DNA of 12,428 nucleotides. It comes from Rhodospirillales bacterium (lineage in GTDB: Bacteria; Pseudomonadota; Alphaproteobacteria; Rhodospirillales; JABHCV01). Shown piece by piece: positions 6,481-12,428 of this stretch (position 1 is its first letter; the number at the start of each line of letters is the position of its first letter). Below the pieces are notes generated by a model. It ran no database searches and had not been told where the DNA came from. It worked only from the letters and a program-made list of their open reading frames with translations. The stretch is taken from contig JADHSW010000075.1 in the NCBI GenBank assembly GCA_016776705.1, forward strand, positions 1 to 12,428, read 5' to 3'. Position numbers and translations under genes: made by a program.

Positions 6481-6482
6481 CT

Positions 6483-7628
6483 TCAGGACTCGAGCAATCC
6501 ACCCGCCTTTCGGTGTTCGAGAGGCTCCTTGCCTGCCACTTTGCAGATTTCAGCCCCCTGTCGCACCAGTTTTTCATTCATGCGGGCAAAAAACAGGCCA
6601 CTGGCCTTGCTGGTGATGGGGGTGCGGGCCTGCTTTGGATCATCGGCCATTAGGTCGATCAATTCGGCCACGGTTTCTCCGGCTTGAACCCAATCACCAA
6701 GGTGCTTGTGGTAGGCCAGAACGCCCGCCCCCGGGGAGCGGATGACATCCGTTCCTTCAAGCGGTGTTGGTTCGCCCTGGCTTTCAGGCAAAACCCCCGG
6801 ATCCCCGGCGATAACGCCCCGGCGTTGCAAGAAACGAAACAGACCCGCTGCGTCGACATGGGCAAGTTCATCATAAACATCATTGCGACCCCGCAGTTCG
6901 ACCGTAACGGCGAAACAGGCGGTGGAAATGGGGAACTCATCCCCCGCTTTTTCCCGCAATTTCCACCACACCCCGGAATTGGCTTCATCAAAAGGGGCCC
7001 CACCCGGATCCATTTCCAACAAGGCAACCGGGGCGGCGATATCACAGGCCAGTTCAACGGCCAGATCACGATGTCGTGCCGATGTATACAAATGCATCAG
7101 CGCTTCGTTATCACAGTGAAGGTCGAATACCATGTCAGCGGAGATGGATAGGCCAAGCAGTGCTTTGCGCAATCCATCAAATTCGGTTTTAACCTCCATC
7201 GCCGCAACTTCTTCCACCAGGGCACGGCGAATAAGGGCAACGTTTTCACTATCGTCCGGACCAAGCCTGGCTTCCACCCGCTCAAAGACAGCGTCGCTCA
7301 GATCAGGCCACGAGCGGTTAAAGTTGCCGCCACCGGAAAATTCATTTCGTCCGACATGTTGGCCCAACAGTTGCTGCCCCAGCCCGACGGGATTGGCGAC
7401 AGGAACAACGACAATCTCTCCCGTAATATCCCCTTTGTCATCGGCAGCATCAAGAAGGGCAATCAGGTGATTGGCAACGAGCAGCCCCGGATATTCATCG
7501 GAATGCAACGCGGCCTGAAAATAAGCTTTCTTCCCCGCTCCCGGTATTCCGTAGCGATGAACCTTCAGTTCCCGCGTCGTACCCGGGCTGGGCGAACCAA
7601 GCTTAAGGGTTTCGATTGTCTTGCTCAT
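6483..7628 (-). CDS. Succinylglutamate desuccinylase/aspartoacylase (AstE/AspA) family zinc hydrolase
   Basis: A 381-residue M14-like metal-dependent acylase. The zinc motif is HSDE (H42, E45), within ALHSDEYPGLLVANHL, in place of the textbook HGxE. Also visible are GGNFNRSWPD with N102 and R105, the third metal ligand H171 in FDLHCDNEALMHLY, and a likely catalytic glutamate E244 in VTVELRGR. Residues 297-365 (SPGAGVLAYHKHLGDWVQAGETVAEL) look like a barrel-sandwich, biotinyl/lipoyl-like tail, as in other members. Family enzymes remove acyl groups from N-acyl amino acids; the substrate here is unknown. The ATG at 7628 is one base after the pyrC stop (TAG-A-ATG) with GGTGGA just upstream, so it is translationally coupled. 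The longer frame to 7691 is rejected because it reads into pyrC. Confidence 0.88.
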   Translation of the reverse strand: MSKTIETLKLGSPSPGTTRELKVHRYGIPGAGKKAYFQAALHSDEYPGLLVANHLIALLDAADDKGDITGEIVVVPVANPVGLGQQLLGQHVGRNEFSGGGNFNRSWPDLSDAVFERVEARLGPDDSENVALIRRALVEEVAAMEVKTEFDGLRKALLGLSISADMVFDLHCDNEALMHLYTSARHRDLAVELACDIAAPVALLEMDPGGAPFDEANSGVWWKLREKAGDEFPISTACFAVTVELRGRNDVYDELAHVDAAGLFRFLQRRGVIAGDPGVLPESQGEPTPLEGTDVIRSPGAGVLAYHKHLGDWVQAGETVAELIDLMADDPKQARTPITSKASGLFFARMNEKLVRQGAEICKVAGKEPLEHRKAGGLLES

Positions 7629-7629
7629 T

Positions 7630-8676
7630 CTAATCCACCATTTTCCATTCCAACGTTTCACCCGCCATAAAAGGAAGGACTTCTGTATCATCGTCTACCG
7701 ATATACCGCTTGAAGCGTTCCAGTCTTCGCGAACAAGGGTGATGGTCTCTTCATTGACAGGCAAACCGTAAAAATCCGGGCCATTCAGTGAGGCGAAGGA
7801 TTCGAGTTTTTCTAGCGCCCCGGCCTGAGCGAAGGCATGGGCATACAATTCCATAGCCGTTGGAGCACTGAATATACCGGCACACCCGCAAGCGGATTCC
7901 TTTGCTGTGGTGGAGTGGGGGGCGCTATCGGTTCCCAGGAAGAAATTTATCTCGCCAGACGTTGCCGCTTCCAGCAAAGCCAGACGATGGCCCTGGCGCT
8001 TTGCCACAGGAAGGCAATACAGGTGCGGGCGAATGCCGCCCCTGAACATGTCGTTGCGATCAATCAGAAGATGGTGGGCGGTTATGGTTGCGCCAAGGCG
8101 CGGCCCTTGTGAGCGGACAAAAGCCACCGCCTGGGACGTGGTAATATGTTCGAAGACCACCTTCAGAGCCGGAAAATCGGTCAGCATAGGGGCCAGCACC
8201 CGTTCGATAAACACCGCCTCGCGGTCAAAGATGTCGATATCAGGGTCCGTAACTTCGCCATGCACCAGAAGCGGCATTCCTATTTCCTGCATCACCTCAA
8301 GCACACCCGATACAATCGCCATATTGGTAACGCCTGAAGCAGAATTGGTGGTTGCTCCTGCCGGGTACAATTTAACGGCGCTGAACACGCCTTCCTGGAA
8401 ACCACGACTAATTTCAGCCGGGTCGGCTTGATCCGTCAGATAACAGGTCATCAGGGGCTTAAAGGAGATGCCCTTCCCCACGGCTGTGATAATTCTGCGG
8501 CGATAATCCGAAGCTTGTGCAATGGTTGTCACCGGGGGAGCCAGGTTAGGCATCACGATTGCCCGCCCGAATTGCCTAGCCGTGTAACCAACAACAGCGT
8601 CCAGCATGGCGCCATCACGCAAATGCACATGCCAGTCATCGGGGCGACGAATGGTAATAGATTTCAAGGTATTCAT
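7630..8676 (-). CDS. pyrC: Dihydroorotase, class II (pyrimidine biosynthesis)
   Basis: A 348-residue zinc amidohydrolase that interconverts N-carbamoyl-L-aspartate and dihydroorotate in the cytoplasm. It aligns with E. coli PyrC (348 residues) without visible gaps: H16 and H18 in DDWHVHLRDG, the carboxylated lysine K102 in AVKLYPAGATTNS, H139 in LLVHGEVT, H177 in VFEHITT, and catalytic D250 in FLGTDSAPH. That numbering supports the ATG at 8676 over an in-frame TTG at 8709. There is no Shine-Dalgarno before either. A TATAAC box ends seven bases before the ATG, so the message may be leaderless. It forms an operon with the AstE/AspA-family gene; no other pyr gene is in the window. Confidence 0.96.
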   Translation of the reverse strand: MNTLKSITIRRPDDWHVHLRDGAMLDAVVGYTARQFGRAIVMPNLAPPVTTIAQASDYRRRIITAVGKGISFKPLMTCYLTDQADPAEISRGFQEGVFSAVKLYPAGATTNSASGVTNMAIVSGVLEVMQEIGMPLLVHGEVTDPDIDIFDREAVFIERVLAPMLTDFPALKVVFEHITTSQAVAFVRSQGPRLGATITAHHLLIDRNDMFRGGIRPHLYCLPVAKRQGHRLALLEAATSGEINFFLGTDSAPHSTTAKESACGCAGIFSAPTAMELYAHAFAQAGALEKLESFASLNGPDFYGLPVNEETITLVREDWNASSGISVDDDTEVLPFMAGETLEWKMVD

Positions 8677-8683
8677 ACTATTT

Positions 8684-8689
8684 GTTATA
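8684..8689 (-). promoter_or_regulatory. pyrC: Candidate -10 box for pyrC, implying a leaderless mRNA
   Basis: TATAAC on the minus strand matches five of six -10 consensus bases and leaves seven bases to the pyrC ATG, so transcription could start at the A of the start codon. The best -35 candidates are poor: TTCTTG at 17-bp spacing, TTGAGC at 14. The absence of any ribosome site before the ATG supports the idea. Confidence 0.4.
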
Positions 8690-8731
8690 AGGGAACTTAC
8701 GCCGCTCAAGAAGCATCAAGTGAAGGAAAAC

Positions 8732-8797
8732 TCACGCGCCCATATCGGCAAGGCCGGCAATCAAGATGAACACCAGCAACGTCAGCCTCGACTTCAA
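8732..8797 (-). CDS. Possible 21-residue membrane micropeptide overlapping the upstream gene
   Basis: A TTG at 8797 overlaps the TGA of the upstream small membrane-protein gene (TTGA). It opens a 21-codon frame: MKSRLT, a hydrophobic stretch LLVFILIAGLA, then DMGA and TGA at 8732. The basic start and hydrophobic core resemble a signal peptide or single transmembrane helix. There is no clear ribosome site; translation would rely on stop-start coupling. It is short enough to be chance, so it is listed only as a candidate. Confidence 0.2.
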   Translation of the reverse strand: MKSRLTLLVFILIAGLADMGA

Positions 8798-9000
8798 TCG
8801 GCACGTATTCCACTTGGAATAAAACTCCGCTCAGTCTCACCCTGCGGCTGGTTCTCTCTTACGGCCTGAATGGCCCTGACTTGCTTTTTTGTCTTTTCGA
8901 AGGATTGTTTCTTGGACTTCAGTACATGCACCACAATATATAAAAACACGGATAAGGCGACCAACACTCCCAATATAAGATAGAGCACACTCATATTCAT
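8794..9000 (-). CDS. Small single-pass membrane protein, unknown function
   Basis: A 68-residue product with one N-terminal hydrophobic helix (MSVLYLILGVLVALSVFLYIVVHVL, roughly residues 3-27). A basic, probably helical stretch KSKKQSFEKTKKQVRAIQAV and a polar tail follow. The orientation by positive charge would be N-out/C-in. An AAGGGA sits eight bases before the ATG at 9000; a second ATG two codons later is possible. I do not recognise the family. The layout resembles small subunit or scaffold proteins of membrane complexes, but nothing nearby identifies a partner. It precedes pyrC by 117 bases on the same strand. Confidence 0.65.
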   Translation of the reverse strand: MNMSVLYLILGVLVALSVFLYIVVHVLKSKKQSFEKTKKQVRAIQAVRENQPQGETERSFIPSGIRAD

Positions 9001-9206
9001 TTATCTTTCCCTTTGATCTTGGCGGGTCCGCTAACCCAGAACGGAATCGCAATAAAAAGCAATTGTTTTGATTTGTTACATTCTAACCACTCACCTTAAA
9101 AGAATCTGACGAAATACAGGATTTATGCCAAAATCCTGTGGATAATGTTTTTAGAGCATTGAATTCATTGTGTATTAATGAGGGAAAATCAAAATAATAT
9201 AAATTA
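9001..9206. other. AT-rich intergenic region with no gene
   Basis: Between asnB and the small membrane protein, both on the minus strand, lies a strongly AT-rich stretch with no credible coding frame. It must hold the 3' end of the asnB transcript and the promoter of the small membrane gene, but no good -35/-10 pair stands out. The only strong structure is the hairpin at 9116-9139. ATTAATGA occurs at 9174-9181 and again at 9206-9213, across the asnB stop. Confidence 0.6.
9116..9139 (-). terminator. Hairpin 67 bases after asnB, possible terminator
   Basis: ACAGGATTT (9116-9124) and AAATCCTGT (9131-9139) form a perfect 9-bp stem with a 6-base loop. On the minus strand it is followed by ATTTCGTC, a poor U-run. 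It could end the asnB operon transcript, but the U-tract is weak. Confidence 0.4.
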
Positions 9207-10982
9207 TTAATGATCCGCAAGGACATCCAGCAGGTTTCCTGCTGACGGGCGTTTCAGAATATGGATTCGGTGCCACAAGCTATAAAACAGCAATGTCCAC
9301 TGGGCTTTGCCCTGACGTTTTCCAGTAGTTGAGAACAGGGCTTCTACCGTGTCAGGCTTGCAAATCTCAACAATGCCCGGTTGTATCGCGACCATTGGAC
9401 CTAAAGCTCTGGCACGGCTTGCAATCCACTCGCCGACAGGAACGCTAAATCCTCGCTTCCCATCAAATGGACGCGCCACAGGCAAGTCCGCATCCAACCA
9501 GCGACGCAGGAGCCACTTTCCCATCCCTTTTTTGATTTTCAATCGATCTGGCAACAGATAGGCGGCATCAGCGACGATGGGGTCAAGAAACGGCACACGA
9601 CCTTCAACACCATTCGCCATAAGGCATCGGTCCAGTTTTGTCAGCAAGTCGGCAGGCAGCCAGTCCGCACAATCAACGCCCTGAGCAACCTGCAAGGCGG
9701 AACGTTCCGCTTTGGAAGCGTTTTGCTCAGATCGCGCAATGCCGTCTCGCCAGTGTTGGGATTCCTGGCGCAGAACACCCAGCCCCTGTAAAATGCCTTT
9801 GCGACGCATCGGTTTTGTCAGCGGCCAGGGACGCGCAGCATGGCGGTAGCGAGCGTAGCCGCCGAACAGTTCATCCCCGCCTTCCCCCGAAAGAACCACC
9901 TTCAGGCCTTCCTCGCGGGCACGCGTAGCCAGTTTGTAGGTTGGTAAAATGGCATAATCGGCGGTTGGATCATCAATAGCGGCAACAACACCGGGCAACA
10001 GTGAAAAAAAATCGTTTTCGGAAAATTCTACTTCTGTATGATCAGCGCCCAGCGCATTGGCAACGGCGCGGGCGTGATCACGTTCATCATGAACAGCCGT
10101 CCCTGAAAAACCTGCCGTCAGAGCCCGTACCGGGCGTTCGTTCAAACGAGACATCATCGCAAGCAATACGGACGAATCGATTCCGCCAGAAAAAAACATG
10201 CCGTAGGGAACATCGGAACGCTGGTGCATTTCGACACTGTCCTTCAAGGCGGCATCAAGGACGCTCAGCGCTTTTTCTTCAACTATTTTTCGGCGCTCGC
10301 CAACGGGCAAGGCCTCTCGACGGCTGCGAGAAACAATGCGCCCCCCTTCAACAATGAGCGTTTCCCCAGGAAGCATCCGGGAAATATCCTGAAAGGCAGT
10401 TTCTTTTCCGGTTGTAAACTGCAGTTCCAGCAATTCATCGCGCCGTATTTCATTTACCAAAGGCTCGACCATTCTGGCCTTCAATATGGCCTGCGGCTCG
10501 GATGCAAAAACGAAACCTTTCGTCGTTTCCGTATAGTAAAGCGGCTTAATGCCAAACGGGTCCCGGACTAACACAAGACGGTTCGAGTCAATATCGTGAA
10601 TGGCAATGGCGTACATGCCGCGAAGATGATTGGCAAAATCGGGCCCGTGTTGCAGGTAAAGATGCAGTGGCGGCTCACAATCAGACCCGGTCGCAAAGGT
10701 CGTAGATGCCATTTTCTGCTTGAGTTCGATGTAATTATAAATCTCGCCATTGGCAACCAGAGCCGCCAGGGGTTGATCATCTGCGCCGGTTGCATACAAC
10801 GGCTGATCGCCGTTTTCCAGATCAATGATGGCGAGGCGCGTCTGGACCAGCCCGACACTGCCCGACACATGTTGCCCCCTGCCATCCGGGCCACGATGGG
10901 CAAGAGCATCTGACAAACGTTCAAGATCGCCACTTTCAGGGGACGTTCCGTCGATTGTCATAATGCCTGCGATTCCACACAT
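9207..10982 (-). CDS. asnB: Glutamine-dependent asparagine synthetase-type amidotransferase (AsnB family)
   Basis: A 591-residue two-domain enzyme. The N-terminal class II glutaminase begins MCGIAGI, so Cys2 becomes the N-terminal nucleophile; R49, N78-E80 (NGEIYNY) and D101 line the glutamine site. The synthetase domain has the pyrophosphate loop SGGIDSS (265-271), LSGEGGDELFGGYARY (364-379) and RVPFLDPIV. Ammonia from glutamine is transferred to a carboxylate activated by ATP: aspartate in true AsnB, a sugar acid or peptide in some relatives. It lies behind glycosyltransferase genes, so amidation of a surface glycan is a real alternative. The ATG at 10982 is chosen over the adjacent in-frame GTG at 10985 because the Cys must be residue 2. 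A GGGGAAGG site overlaps the gap to the upstream gene, whose stop is nine bases away. Confidence 0.9.
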   Translation of the reverse strand: MCGIAGIMTIDGTSPESGDLERLSDALAHRGPDGRGQHVSGSVGLVQTRLAIIDLENGDQPLYATGADDQPLAALVANGEIYNYIELKQKMASTTFATGSDCEPPLHLYLQHGPDFANHLRGMYAIAIHDIDSNRLVLVRDPFGIKPLYYTETTKGFVFASEPQAILKARMVEPLVNEIRRDELLELQFTTGKETAFQDISRMLPGETLIVEGGRIVSRSRREALPVGERRKIVEEKALSVLDAALKDSVEMHQRSDVPYGMFFSGGIDSSVLLAMMSRLNERPVRALTAGFSGTAVHDERDHARAVANALGADHTEVEFSENDFFSLLPGVVAAIDDPTADYAILPTYKLATRAREEGLKVVLSGEGGDELFGGYARYRHAARPWPLTKPMRRKGILQGLGVLRQESQHWRDGIARSEQNASKAERSALQVAQGVDCADWLPADLLTKLDRCLMANGVEGRVPFLDPIVADAAYLLPDRLKIKKGMGKWLLRRWLDADLPVARPFDGKRGFSVPVGEWIASRARALGPMVAIQPGIVEICKPDTVEALFSTTGKRQGKAQWTLLFYSLWHRIHILKRPSAGNLLDVLADH

Positions 10983-10991
10983 CACCTTCCC

Positions 10992-12020
10992 CTAATCGCT
11001 TTTGACAAGACTTTCAAAGAAATTGAGGTACTGAGCGACAACGGTCTGTTCCGTGAAGCGTTCTTCATACGTCGCGCGCCCGTGCCGGGCTATTCTGGAT
11101 CGCAAGTTCGAATCCTTGATAACCTGCCCGATTGCATAGGCCAGGGACTTGCTGTCATCGACCGGCACCAGCACGCCATTTTCTTCCTGATCGATCAACA
11201 CCCCCGGACCAAGGCTATCGGTGGCAACCACCGGTTTGGACTGGGCCCATGCTTCGACTACCACATTGCCCAGGGGTTCGTGACGTGACGGGCAAACGAA
11301 GACATCACACGTCGCCAGCAGCGCTGAAATATCATCGCGCCACCCTAAAAAGCGAACCCTGGGCTTGATACCCAGTTTTTCGGCCTGCGCCTCAAGCTCT
11401 GCCCGTTTCGGTCCTTCGCCCGCAAGCCATAAATAGGCATCGGGAATACGCGCCAGAGCATCCAGCAGGACATCAAAAGCCTTGTTTTCATGAAGCCGGC
11501 CAAGGGCAAGCAACAAGGGTGCATCCCTGGGCGTATAGTAGTCCTGGCGCGCCAAAGGGGCCGCTGTTTCGCCGCTGACAAAATTCGGCAGATAATGAGC
11601 TTGTTCAGCTGGCCAGCCCTTGCCGGTCAGATACTCGACAATATCTTCCGTGTTGCCGATAAGGTGGTTACAATTTTGATAATATTTTAGATCGTAGTAG
11701 CCGCCTAGGCGCGCGACATGAACAAAATCCCCCTTCGGACACATGGACGTCGCCCGGTTCATCCAGGTCATGACGATATGGGGGTAAAATGATGATATTT
11801 CACGCTTCAGGCCCATTCGTGTCATCATATCAAAGGGGCCACCGAATCGAAATTCGACGGGCTCAATCCCACCGTCACGCAGAAGCGCTGCGCGATGTTC
11901 ATTTTTTCGAATAACGACACGCTGATGAAGCCCGGCGCGCCTGAGCGCCACCACCAGACGAGTGAAAAAAGCTTCGGCACCACCAAATTCGGCCCCGGCC
12001 ATGACTTGTAATACGCGCAT
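10992..12020 (-). CDS. Glycosyltransferase, GT4 family (GT-B fold)
   Basis: A 342-residue cytoplasmic or membrane-associated sugar transferase. The N-terminal acceptor domain opens MRVLQVMAGAEFGGAEAFF (the glycine-rich GGAE loop). The C-terminal domain holds LLLALGRLHENKAFDVLLDAL near residue 169, WLAGEGPKRAELE near 198, FLGWRDD near 224, and the retaining-enzyme EX7E motif E248 to E256 in RHEPLGNVVVEAWA. Such enzymes add a hexose from a nucleotide sugar to lipopolysaccharide, capsule or exopolysaccharide; donor and acceptor cannot be told. It is a little short for GT4 (usually 350-400). It starts 24 bases after the upstream glycosyltransferase and ends nine bases before asnB. The ribosome site is weak (GGATAA). 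Confidence 0.9.
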   Translation of the reverse strand: MRVLQVMAGAEFGGAEAFFTRLVVALRRAGLHQRVVIRKNEHRAALLRDGGIEPVEFRFGGPFDMMTRMGLKREISSFYPHIVMTWMNRATSMCPKGDFVHVARLGGYYDLKYYQNCNHLIGNTEDIVEYLTGKGWPAEQAHYLPNFVSGETAAPLARQDYYTPRDAPLLLALGRLHENKAFDVLLDALARIPDAYLWLAGEGPKRAELEAQAEKLGIKPRVRFLGWRDDISALLATCDVFVCPSRHEPLGNVVVEAWAQSKPVVATDSLGPGVLIDQEENGVLVPVDDSKSLAYAIGQVIKDSNLRSRIARHGRATYEERFTEQTVVAQYLNFFESLVKSD

Positions 12021-12044
12021 CTATTCTTATCCGACTCTCATTTT

Positions 12045-12428
12045 TTAAGGTATCAACTTCTCGAATTCCTGCGCCGCTTCCGGCCAACCCCAACGCCGCT
12101 GTATGTGCAACGCCGCTTCATGCTGCGAGCGCCACAGATCATCATCTGTCAAAATATTGCAGGCTGAAGAAGAAAAACCAATCTCACTATCAACAACATA
12201 ACCGGTTTTGCCATCAATCACCCGCTCGCAAACAGAGCCCAGATCTTCTACAACACCGGGTACGCCCATGGCTTGCGCCTCGCCCACTGCAAGGCAAAAG
12301 GTTTCATTAAGATCGCCCCGGTAAAGAAAAACACGAGCCTCACGAAATTCTTCAACCAGTTGCGATTTCGGTACGGGGCCACGCAGCACCACGCCCTTGT
12401 CGGCAAGGGAGCGGGCCTGTTCAAGAAC
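12045..12428 (-). CDS. Glycosyltransferase GT4 C-terminal part (runs off the window)
   Basis: The last 127 residues of a protein whose 5' end lies beyond the right edge; the frame is open to base 12428 and stops at TAA 12045-12047. It shows the GT-B donor-domain pattern: LVEEFREARVFLYRG, then EX7E in NETFCLAVGEAQAMG, and EDLGSVCERVIDGKTGYVV. The usual proline before the first glutamate is replaced, and the ending AAQEFEKLIP is normal. A GTG near 12392 could look like a start but lies within the conserved domain. It heads the operon visible here, followed by the second glycosyltransferase and asnB. Confidence 0.85.
   Translation of the reverse strand, partial: VLEQARSLADKGVVLRGPVPKSQLVEEFREARVFLYRGDLNETFCLAVGEAQAMGVPGVVEDLGSVCERVIDGKTGYVVDSEIGFSSSACNILTDDDLWRSQHEAALHIQRRWGWPEAAQEFEKLIP

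Noticed and set aside
7907..8431. 174-codon plus-strand frame opposite pyrC
   Set aside because: Arginine- and serine-rich antisense translation of a well-conserved enzyme; no supporting signals.
8710..8731. TTG at 8709 as the pyrC start
   Set aside because: It lacks a ribosome site and would add 11 residues that E. coli PyrC does not have; the ATG at 8676 reproduces the E. coli residue numbering exactly.
1..12428. CRISPR array, insertion sequence, toxin-antitoxin or other defence system
   Set aside because: No regularly spaced repeats, transposase motifs, terminal inverted repeats or toxin-antitoxin pairs could be seen on either strand.

Overview
The window reads as chromosomal DNA of a free-living alphaproteobacterium, probably Rhodospirillales-like. 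This is inferred from moderately GC-rich coding sequence, the alphaproteobacterial look of the elongator tRNA-Met, the YhdH/AcuI-type reductase and the cold-shock protein, and the gene order of the amino-acid ABC transporter. No marker gene fixes the genus.

Left edge (1-510): an AT-rich, unrecognised small ORF, then on the minus strand a tRNA-Met(CAT) gene with its own terminator, a good sigma70-type promoter and a strong hairpin in the leader. The tRNA 3' end faces the AT-rich segment, so an old integration site is possible but unproven. Next (511-2228, minus): a proline-rich lipoprotein of unknown role, and an acrylyl-CoA reductase/YhdH-type quinone oxidoreductase, separated by an intrinsic terminator.

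Centre (2371-5539, plus): a complete polar amino-acid ABC importer in the order ATPase, periplasmic binding protein, permease, permease. All four proteins resemble the HisP/HisJ/HisQ/HisM (AotPJQM, OccPTQM) group for basic amino acids. The first gene starts with TTG, and a GC-rich stem-loop separates the binding-protein gene from the permeases. A VOC-family gene on the minus strand overlaps the last permease tail to tail.

Right half (all minus): a cold-shock protein with a structured 5' leader and a very strong terminator; an AstE/AspA-family zinc acylase translationally coupled to class II dihydroorotase (pyrC), whose mRNA may be leaderless; a small single-pass membrane protein; and an AT-rich gap. 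The window ends in the distal part of a surface-polysaccharide-type operon: a truncated glycosyltransferase, a second family-4 glycosyltransferase and an AsnB-type glutamine amidotransferase.

Most of the window is ordinary housekeeping and transport. I found no convincing new defence, mobile or CRISPR-like system. The points most worth a second look are the AspA-family enzyme near a basic amino-acid transporter, the possible leaderless pyrC, the tiny overlapping membrane ORF, the tRNA leader hairpin, and the amidotransferase inside a glycosyltransferase operon.
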